Source of the DNA: Prevotella sp. UBA2456 | GTDB lineage: Bacteria; Bacteroidota; Bacteroidia; Bacteroidales; Bacteroidaceae | Direction of reading: 5' to 3' | DNA: 23,793 bases | Assembly: GCA_002342415.1 (NCBI GenBank) | Contig: DDPY01000001.1 | Coordinates: 1-23,793 of the forward strand | Shown: positions 16,014 to 21,688 of the stretch, in pieces | How positions within the stretch are numbered: the first letter of the stretch is position 1 | How the letters are laid out: each line of letters starts with the position of its first letter | Notes under the pieces: generated by a model | Database searches by the model: none | Told to the model about the DNA's origin: nothing | What the model saw: only the letters and a program-made list of their open reading frames with translations | Position numbers and translations under genes: made by a program

Positions 16014-16886
16014 CTACAGTGCATTTAAAACTTGTTCTTTAATCTGCTCTAACTCGTCCTTCATCTTGACCACGATGTTCTGCATCTCGGCCTGATTCGA
16101 CTTGGAACCGGTAGTGTTGATTTCACGACCCATCTCCTGAGCAATGAATCCCAGCTTCTTTCCCTGACCGGGCTGGTCGGCCATTGTCTCGCGGAAGTAT
16201 TTCAGATGATTGGTCAGACGCTGCTTCTCCTCGCTGATGTCCAGCTTCTCGATATAGTAGATAAGCTCCTGTTCGAGACGGTTCTTGTCATATTCCGCCT
16301 CGGGAATCTGCTTCAGTCCGTCCACGATACGGCTGCGGATCTTCTCCACGCGGCTCTTCTCATAAGGCTCGATGCTGGCCAGCAGCTGTTCGATGTTGTC
16401 TATCTTCTCGGCAAACTTCTTCTCAAGGGCTGCACCCTCCTGAGTGCGGAAGTCTACCAGATGCTGAATGGCCTCGCAGACACCCTCGCGGGCCACGGTC
16501 CATTCTGCCTCGTCCAGCACTTCCACCTCAGTCCTGTTCAGCACGTCGGGCATGCGTACCAGCGTCTGCATCCAGTCCACCTGTTCTATCTTGTTCTGAC
16601 TGGCAAAGTCCTTCAGCTGCTCATAATAGCCTTGCATCAATGCCGTGTTGACGGGGCAGGCAACGGTCGACTCGTCCTTCTCAATCCAGATGCAGAAATC
16701 AACCTTGCCGCGCAGCAGCTTCTCGGCTATCATCTGCCGTATCTCCATCTCTTTCTCACGATAGAGGGGAGCAATGCGGGTTGTCAGATCCAGTTGCTTG
16801 GAATTGAGCGACTTGATTTCGATATTGATTTTCTTTCCGTTGTAGACCACGAGAGATTTCCCATAGCCGGTCATTGACTGTATCAT
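16014..16886 (-). CDS. yicC: YicC family endoribonuclease
   Basis: This 290-aa protein starts with the diagnostic MIQSMTGYGKS and ends with GFIAQEMGREINTTGSKS followed by a helical tail, both highly conserved in YicC. Family members act as RNases in RNA turnover, including decay of a small RNA in Escherichia coli. Length is typical. It is the first gene of the yicC-gmk-nadD operon. The ATG at 16886 is preceded by a Bacteroidetes -7 box; the longer frame to 16940 would cross it. Confidence 0.93.
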   Translation of the reverse strand: MIQSMTGYGKSLVVYNGKKINIEIKSLNSKQLDLTTRIAPLYREKEMEIRQMIAEKLLRGKVDFCIWIEKDESTVACPVNTALMQGYYEQLKDFASQNKIEQVDWMQTLVRMPDVLNRTEVEVLDEAEWTVAREGVCEAIQHLVDFRTQEGAALEKKFAEKIDNIEQLLASIEPYEKSRVEKIRSRIVDGLKQIPEAEYDKNRLEQELIYYIEKLDISEEKQRLTNHLKYFRETMADQPGQGKKLGFIAQEMGREINTTGSKSNQAEMQNIVVKMKDELEQIKEQVLNAL

Positions 16887-16912
16887 AATGTCTTCCGTTT
16901 TTAAAATTTGTG

Positions 16913-16920
16913 CAAAGTTA
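16913..16920 (-). promoter_or_regulatory. -7 box for yicC-gmk-nadD
   Basis: TAACTTTG on the minus strand, 26 nt before the yicC ATG. The -33 region is weak. Confidence 0.6.
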
Positions 16921-17040
16921 CGAAAAAAAGAATGAAACATGCGAGGATTGGCGAGAATTTTCGTACCTTGGGCTTGAATCTACTGATTTTATGACAAATT
17001 ATGAGAATTTCGGCAAAAATGATTTTTTTATTCTTGAATA

Positions 17041-17072
17041 TTTATGTATATAAAAAAAAATGTGTAACTTTG
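17041..17072 (+). promoter_or_regulatory. Promoter of the structured leader / NusG-like gene
   Basis: TAACTTTG at 17065-17072 has TTTA at 17041-17044, 20 bp upstream, after an A-rich tract. Transcription should begin near 17077, about 600 nt before the coding start. Confidence 0.6.
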
Positions 17073-17076
17073 CAGG

Positions 17077-17675
17077 CGAATTCAGAGATTCTTGATGCGG
17101 GAGTTTACTCTTGGCTGATATTTCATCTGAAACATGCTGCATAGGCAGCACTCACGCCGTACTTGCCTGACAAGGGCAGTGAAGGTGTGGGCTAACATAA
17201 TTTAGAACAGCGTCTTACAACGCTTTGTTTTTGGTTGCTTTGAACCTAGGAAATTCAAACGTGTATCACAAGAACATTGCAGAGTGGATGTTTGTGGCGT
17301 GGTATTATATTGCCCCGTCAGTGTGCTGAGAAGGTACGAGCTACCTTCATACGCACACTTTTGGGCGCATCATATACCAACGGCGTGAGCGTCATTATTC
17401 TGTCTGTTTTCTTACACAGGTTTTCCTAGGACCTAAAGCGACGGACAGGCAGAGTGAGAGTTCACGCTCTTTTTGTATCCTTAGGTCGTCTCCGACCAAA
17501 AGTTTCCAATTGAGCTTCGCTGATTCTATTTCGACAGAGCCGGGCATATTGGATTGATATGAGGATTATCCTTGCAGCCATCTCCTAAACAGTCTGAGAA
17601 CTGGTGCCCGGGTCATTTGAACAACAACAATCAGTCCAGAGACCACAGGTCGACGGACAAGGAGAGATAGTATAT
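17077..17675 (+). ncRNA. Long structured 5' leader or separate ncRNA, unidentified
   Basis: No ORF of note lies between the promoter and the ATG at 17676, but several hairpins are readable: TGCTGC/GCAGCA (17135-17150), AGCGT/ACGCT followed by TTGTTTTT (17209-17232) and TTTGAA/TTCAAA (about 17239-17259). A long helix (17301-17378) is built from GGTAT/ATACC, GCCC/GGGC, GTGTGC/GCACAC and GAAGGTA/TACCTTC. After it, TCTGTCTGT (17399-17407) can pair with ACAGGCAGA (17445-17453), while GACCTAA (17430-17436) can pair with TTAGGTC (17481-17487); these interleave, so they form either a pseudoknot or alternatives. I do not recognise tmRNA, RNase P RNA or SRP RNA signatures. Because the gene downstream is UpxY/NusG-like, the region may be an anti-termination target; that is inference. 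The start at 17077 is estimated. Confidence 0.55.
17451..17474 (+). terminator. Intrinsic terminator-like hairpin within the leader
   Basis: AGAGTGA (17451-17457) pairs with the TCA...CTCT segment up to 17470, with a 2-nt bulge, followed by TTTTG. It lies about 200 nt before the start codon, so it would end transcription early unless bypassed. Its left arm overlaps the alternative pairing of 17445-17453. Confidence 0.5.
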
Positions 17676-19397
17676 ATGCCTGAAACAATACATATAGGAA
17701 TACAGGAACGGTGGTGGGTGCTGCGGCATCTGAACCCGCAATGGATTGATCAACAGCTTTCCCAACTGAATGAGCAGCGGGCAGCCTGCGACATGGAGGC
17801 ACTGGTGTATTTTATACCCCATCAGTATGTCCGCGAGGCATTTTATAAAAAAGAGAATGGCAAGGCATACAACAAGAAGGTCAGGGAGAACAATATGCTG
17901 CGAAGCTCCCTGCATTATTACCTGTTTGTCAAGGCGACAGAGTCCGACATCTATGCACTTGTCAGTGGCGAGTGGAACCGCACCTCGCGCCTGCGCCTCT
18001 CGCTGTGCCGCACGAAAAGCGGCGAGCCCCTATGGGCAACGGCAAAAGAGATGGACAACCTCATTCAACTGATGAGCGAATACCGCGAGATGTTCAATCT
18101 CGAACCCTCGCCCGACAGCTTCCAAGTTGCCGACAAGGTGATGCTGAAAGCCAAGGTCTTTAAAGGCTATGAGTTTTATGTCACCAAGGTCAGAAAGAGA
18201 GAAACGGGAGTAAGCCTTACACTGGAGTTGCCCATCTTCAACGGACGTTTCATCCTGAAAACCAAGAGTGTAGATGTGGCCGAACAGCATCTGCCCATGA
18301 AGATACAGGAATGGCTTTCTCCCGACTATGTGAAGAAAGTGGACCAGACACTGATAAATATTGTTCGTCATCGGTACGGTCGCAGGAAATCGAATGAGAA
18401 CAGACAGCAAGTGGAATCCGACTCCCAAATCCTGCACGACCTGCAGTTCCTGAGTTACATGGAGTTCGATGACAGCCAAATCCATCACCATGTCAAGGTT
18501 CTGTTGCTGCTTCATGCAGTGCTGCGTAAAGACCGCCATTCTGTGGAGCACTACATCCCCGTCGTTCAGCGCATGCTCTCCAATGCCGGCCAGCCGGCCA
18601 CTGATGAGGATGCCTTTATCATGGCAGTACTCTATCTGGCCACCCATGATGTGAACTTCCGTGATGCAGCCAAGCAGTATGAACAGCACCACAAGACGCT
18701 CTCGGAGCCGTTGTCGCAGCTGATGCCAGTCATCAAGTATATCCGGTTTAGGAATACTCCTCAGAAACGAATAAGCAAAAAGTTGGAAAGGCAGATGACT
18801 AAGCAGGTAGAAGACACACTGAGACAACTCAGAGACTGCGATTTCGGCAGTCTTTCCCCTCAGGCCGCATTGGCAGTCTGGGATATACTTGCTTTGCCCC
18901 CATACAACACGGAGGAAGGTCACGCTTTTCAGGTCAGGTTGAAAGAAGCCGCTCGCCAGTCTCTTGAAAAGGCAGAGCGACAGTTACAACGTGAGATAAC
19001 CGATGGCGGCAAGGCCAGATCAGAGGCCGAAAAGTCTGCATGGGAACAAGTCATTCAGCACTTTTCCGGAACATCTGAAGCCAATTCCTCCCAGGCTACG
19101 CAGCATAGTCTCAATCAGGCACGAGGCAATCTTCTTCATACGGTTCACCCCAGTGCCGTTACATTAGTAAATTATTACGGACTGTTGACCGCTCTTCATC
19201 CCGACAGAAACACTGCCGACAGTGCCCCTCTCTATCAAGAGTATATAAAGATACTGCTGAGAGCCTATTCCAAGACCCAGCAGCTCACCACTCCCTGGTG
19301 GCAGCTGAAATCCGTTCTCGAACACTACTATCATGCAGGTGGTGATATGCAGGGCGGTGATATGCAGGGTGGTGATATGCAGAGCGGTGATAAATAG
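17676..19397 (+). CDS. UpxY/NusG-like transcription antiterminator with a large C-terminal extension
   Basis: This 573-aa protein starts with a NusG N-terminal-like fold (WWVLRHLNPQW, ALVYFIPHQYV, YYLFVKAT) and a KOW-like segment (VMLKAKVFKGYEFYVTKVRKR then SLTLELPIFNGRF), ending near residue 215. That pattern matches UpxY-type antiterminators of Bacteroidales polysaccharide operons, which are usually under 200 residues. Here about 360 mostly helical residues follow, with no domain I recognise, ending in GGDMQ repeats. The start at 17676 has AAGGAGA at 17659-17665. No polysaccharide genes lie directly downstream on this strand, so it may act on its own long leader or in trans. Membrane segments are absent. 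Confidence 0.7.
   Translation: MPETIHIGIQERWWVLRHLNPQWIDQQLSQLNEQRAACDMEALVYFIPHQYVREAFYKKENGKAYNKKVRENNMLRSSLHYYLFVKATESDIYALVSGEWNRTSRLRLSLCRTKSGEPLWATAKEMDNLIQLMSEYREMFNLEPSPDSFQVADKVMLKAKVFKGYEFYVTKVRKRETGVSLTLELPIFNGRFILKTKSVDVAEQHLPMKIQEWLSPDYVKKVDQTLINIVRHRYGRRKSNENRQQVESDSQILHDLQFLSYMEFDDSQIHHHVKVLLLLHAVLRKDRHSVEHYIPVVQRMLSNAGQPATDEDAFIMAVLYLATHDVNFRDAAKQYEQHHKTLSEPLSQLMPVIKYIRFRNTPQKRISKKLERQMTKQVEDTLRQLRDCDFGSLSPQAALAVWDILALPPYNTEEGHAFQVRLKEAARQSLEKAERQLQREITDGGKARSEAEKSAWEQVIQHFSGTSEANSSQATQHSLNQARGNLLHTVHPSAVTLVNYYGLLTALHPDRNTADSAPLYQEYIKILLRAYSKTQQLTTPWWQLKSVLEHYYHAGGDMQGGDMQGGDMQSGDK
19341..19397 (+). repeat. 15-nt in-frame tandem repeat at the 3' end of the NusG-like gene
   Basis: Three 15-nt units (GGTGATATGCAGGGC and variants) plus a partial fourth encode GGDMQ, GGDMQ, GGDMQ-S, GDK and the stop. 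The unit is a multiple of 3, so copy number changes would keep the frame. Confidence 0.9.
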
Positions 19398-19399
19398 GC

Positions 19400-19584
19400 T
19401 ATAGCCAGCTTTCAGCCTCCTTTCAGCCTGCTTTCAGCCAGCTTTCAGCCAGCTTATAGCCAGCTTATAGCCTGCTTATAGGCATACTCTTGAGTAAGGC
19501 AGTAAGCAGGCAGTAAGCAGGCTATAAGCAGGCTGAAAGCAGCCTAAAGCGAGTCTGAAGCGAGCCTAAAGCGAGCCTGAAGCG
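19400..19584. repeat. 11-nt repeat array in two opposed arms forming a long imperfect hairpin
   Basis: The left arm (19400-19487) has eight 11-nt units of the type TTCAGCCAGCT / TATAGCCTGCT. The right arm (19501-19584) has seven and a half units of the type AGTAAGCAGGC / TGAAAGCAGCC / TAAAGCGAGCC, which are largely the reverse complement of the left arm. The centre, TACTCTTGAGTA (19485-19496), is itself a perfect palindrome. The array starts 3 bp after the stop of the NusG-like gene and fills most of the gap to 19641; from 19585 to 19640 nothing else is seen. Confidence 0.9.
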
Positions 19585-19640
19585 TTTGTGGTGAGCAGAT
19601 AACCGCTTTTGCCTCAAAATAACAGAAAACTGCTGAAATA

Positions 19641-19672
19641 TTTGGAAATATCGGGTTTTAATCGTATCTTTG
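19641..19672 (+). promoter_or_regulatory. Promoter of the unknown two-gene unit
   Basis: TTTG at 19641-19644 and TATCTTTG at 19665-19672 are exactly 20 bp apart, with the ATG at 19689. Confidence 0.8.
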
Positions 19673-19688
19673 CCCAAAAATAAGAAGT

Positions 19689-20180
19689 ATGAAGCCGAAT
19701 ACGACACCTGTAGATATGGCCTCTGAGCCTGTGATGGCCCGCCCCATGACATCCTATAACGATGTGATGGGCTATCTCCATAGCATCCGTATCAGCGAGG
19801 AGGTGAAGCGGTCTGTCGCTCAACGGCTGATGGTGGAGGTGACTGGTAAGAACCTCTCAAAGGCATTTGCCCGTTTGGACCATCTCAGCCAGTTGCAGGA
19901 TGACTGGGACGGCTATGGTGCAGAAAAGATTTCCTATCAGGTGGTAAGCAATCTCAGACAGGTGTTGCTGATATCAGATGACAAGGACTGGGAGAACTGG
20001 ATGATTTCACCTGCATCCAATGGCACGGTGGGCTTGCAGTCAAAATTGAACGTCGCGTCCATCAGTATGGGGGACGAGAAGTACTCTTATTATAGTTGCA
20101 GGGATGGCCGTGAGGATTGGGGTGATTTTGTGCCTTTTAGTCCTTCTGGCTTTCTTGAGGTAATGCGTAGGATTGTATGA
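19689..20180 (+). CDS. Uncharacterised protein, first of a two-gene unit (163 aa)
   Basis: A soluble protein with a helical first half and a mixed second half. The segment LQDDWDGYGAEKIS followed by MISPASNGTVGLQ is a pattern I recall from many uncharacterised bacterial proteins (W-D-G-x-G-A, then ISP-x-x-[ND]G), often coded beside a partner gene. No catalytic motif, signal peptide or membrane segment is visible. The next gene starts at ATGA over its stop, so the two products are probably made together. Placement among repeats and an IS suggests an accessory function, but no specific role can be named. Confidence 0.7.
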   Translation: MKPNTTPVDMASEPVMARPMTSYNDVMGYLHSIRISEEVKRSVAQRLMVEVTGKNLSKAFARLDHLSQLQDDWDGYGAEKISYQVVSNLRQVLLISDDKDWENWMISPASNGTVGLQSKLNVASISMGDEKYSYYSCRDGREDWGDFVPFSPSGFLEVMRRIV

Positions 20181-20692
20181 ACTCAGTGCGAATAGTAGGT
20201 GACCATGAAATGATTGCTCGGATCTTGCACAAGGATTGGGTTGTTGACGGGCAATTACAGGTTTTCGCGTTTGTCTTGCGCTCCAATGAGTCCTATATCT
20301 CTGTGAATAGGCCTTCCATAGAAACATTTAAAGAAGATGTTTCAGATTTCGTTGGAAATCATCCTGAGTTCCGTAGTTCTGAAGAGGTTCTAAGCTGCAA
20401 GTTGGCAAAGATGAGCGTCAAGGATGTTCGCACTATTCAAGTTGATTTGGGATCCCTGTCGGCAGATGTGTCTGTTGATGTTGAACCTCGAAGTCTGCAT
20501 TATCATTCTCATGCGGGTATTTTCACCAGAGTTAATGGCAAGAATATCAAGGGTGGCCCTCAAACGGTTGACCATGAGGATGAATACAGGATTTTGCCTG
20601 TAAGGGCCATTCATCAGAAAGTGCAGCATGCTCTTCTGGCATTGTCCAAGTTGGAGGAGTGCCAATTAGACAAATCAGAAGTTTTGCCGTAA
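20177..20692 (+). CDS. Uncharacterised protein, second of the unit, 3' end cut by the IS element
   Basis: A 171-aa open frame with MIARILHKDWVVDGQLQVFAFVL, YISVNRPS and HSHAGIFTRVNGKNIKGG; I recall similar uncharacterised proteins in Bacteroidales but know no function. Its TAA stop (20690-20692) and the last base of its final sense codon are inside the left inverted repeat of the IS66-type element, so the native C-terminus is lost or replaced. How much is missing cannot be judged; the recalled relatives are of similar length, so the loss may be small. Base composition is more AT-rich than the polysaccharide operon. Confidence 0.65.
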   Translation: MNSVRIVGDHEMIARILHKDWVVDGQLQVFAFVLRSNESYISVNRPSIETFKEDVSDFVGNHPEFRSSEEVLSCKLAKMSVKDVRTIQVDLGSLSADVSVDVEPRSLHYHSHAGIFTRVNGKNIKGGPQTVDHEDEYRILPVRAIHQKVQHALLALSKLEECQLDKSEVLP

Positions 20693-20708
20693 GCGGTCAT
20701 TTTAGACC
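20689..20708 (+). repeat. IS66 left terminal inverted repeat
   Basis: GTAAGCGGTCATTTTAGACC. It is identical over 20 bp to the reverse complement of the right end and contains the stop of the interrupted gene. Confidence 0.95.
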
Positions 20709-20710
20709 GT

Positions 20711-20742
20711 ATTGCGTACCTAATATATAAAGATTATCTTTG
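20711..20742 (+). promoter_or_regulatory. Promoter of the IS66 tnpA-tnpB genes
   Basis: ATTG at 20711-20714 and TATCTTTG at 20735-20742 are 20 bp apart, just inside the left inverted repeat. The ATG at 20770 is 27 nt beyond the -7 box. Confidence 0.7.
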
Positions 20743-20769
20743 CGGCGTATATCCAAAACGCAACAAAGA

Positions 20770-21216
20770 ATGATCAACAAGAAAAAAGAAGGAGGCTTCT
20801 ACGCCTCAAAAGTAAGACTGTTTCTCAATGAGTACGATGGGATACCGCTGGAGGAGTTCTGCAAGGCAGAGAAGGTTAGTTACAGCAAGATGCTTAACTG
20901 CCTTGGACGGACAAACCACCAATATCATCCAGTTGGCAAACCAAAGAGTGATAAACCAATAAAGGCAGTCGAACCGGATCGACCTCTGCTTCCGTCTTTG
21001 GAACTGAAAGAGCTGGTGATAGACAAGCCTGGCGAGCAAGAACCGGCCAAAGAAGATCTCTCGAGATTGACTCTGATTAAGCCCCAAGCAACCAAGGTCC
21101 TTCGTGTCATTGAGAATATAAGCATAAGTATAAACGACCGCATAGGCGTAAGCATCGGCAAATGTGATGTCACCACGCTCTCTGCCTTAATCAGGGAAAT
21201 GGAGGTGAGCCGATGA
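20770..21216 (+). CDS. tnpA: IS66 family accessory protein TnpA
   Basis: This 148-aa basic protein is the first gene of the element. The segment FLNEYDGIPLEEFCKAEKVSYSKMLNCLG near residues 18-46 looks like a helix-turn-helix-type DNA-binding unit, as expected for TnpA of the IS66 family. A Pro-rich linker and a hydrophobic tail follow. The start at 20770 is chosen because the in-frame TTG at 20740 lies in the -7 box. It overlaps tnpB by 4 bp (ATGA). Assignment rests mainly on gene order, as the Bacteroidetes TnpA sequences are divergent. Confidence 0.75.
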   Translation: MINKKKEGGFYASKVRLFLNEYDGIPLEEFCKAEKVSYSKMLNCLGRTNHQYHPVGKPKSDKPIKAVEPDRPLLPSLELKELVIDKPGEQEPAKEDLSRLTLIKPQATKVLRVIENISISINDRIGVSIGKCDVTTLSALIREMEVSR

Positions 21217-21602
21217 TCAACCTATCAGGTAAATTCAGATATTTTCTCTGTACAGACAATGTCACACTGCGCTTCCGTCATCGTGGACTTAGGGAATACA
21301 TCAAGGGCAAACTTCATCGCGACCCCTGTAATGGCGATGTCTACATCTTCCTGTCACGTGACCTCAGCAGACTCAGAGTCTATTACTTCCACCATAATGG
21401 AGAAATCCTCACGGAAAAGATCCTACATGCACACCGGTTCACTCATCCCGTCTTTTTGGATGAGGGCAAGCATGTGTACCACATCTCGTGGTCCAGTTTC
21501 GTTTACCTGCTCGAGGGTATCATCAGGAAAGAAAAAGACGAGTATTTTGATGAGTATGAAGACGAGAAAATCGATGGTGAAGAGTTGCAAGAATCAGTGT
21601 AA
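21213..21602 (+). CDS. tnpB: IS66 family accessory protein TnpB
   Basis: This 129-aa protein matches the IS66 TnpB (Orf2) pattern. It has LRFRHRGLREYIKGKL (equivalent to the DLRKGIDGL segment), then DPCNGDVYIFLSRDLSRLRVYYFHHNGEI (equivalent to sGxVFvFxnrrrdriKlLxwdxxGf), then HRFTHPVF. Its acidic tail (DEYEDEK) is not part of the usual core. This is not the RNA-guided nuclease also named TnpB. It is required for transposition in the family, though its exact role is unclear. It follows tnpA with a 4-bp overlap and is separated from tnpC by an 86-bp gap that holds a promoter. Confidence 0.85.
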   Translation: MINLSGKFRYFLCTDNVTLRFRHRGLREYIKGKLHRDPCNGDVYIFLSRDLSRLRVYYFHHNGEILTEKILHAHRFTHPVFLDEGKHVYHISWSSFVYLLEGIIRKEKDEYFDEYEDEKIDGEELQESV

Positions 21603-21652
21603 CCTTGTTAGTAATATTTAACGTAACTAATTGGTAATTAAATAGTTAAATA

Positions 21653-21684
21653 TTTGTGTACATGGAGAAAAATGAGTACCTTTG
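21653..21684 (+). promoter_or_regulatory. Internal promoter of tnpC
   Basis: TTTG at 21653-21656 and TACCTTTG at 21677-21684 are exactly 20 bp apart. The ATG at 21689 lies 4 nt beyond, so the mRNA would start at or beside the start codon. Confidence 0.7.
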
Positions 21685-21688
21685 TAGC

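Noticed and set aside
17135..17330. Short leader peptides (for example a 13-codon ORF from 17289)
   Set aside because: No ribosome-binding sequence or meaningful codon run, and the ORFs overlap the helices; not enough to call.
17077..17500. tmRNA, RNase P RNA or SRP RNA
   Set aside because: No tRNA-like end, no RNase P conserved core (GAGGAAAGTCC-type) and no SRP tetraloop motif could be found.
17604..17675. Longer N-terminus for the NusG-like protein from GTG 17604
   Set aside because: The ATG at 17676 has a good AAGGAGA site, and the NGN-like fold starts just after it.
21213..21602. RNA-guided TnpB/OMEGA nuclease
   Set aside because: The 129-aa protein matches IS66 Orf2 and has no RuvC nuclease motifs; the shared name is coincidental.
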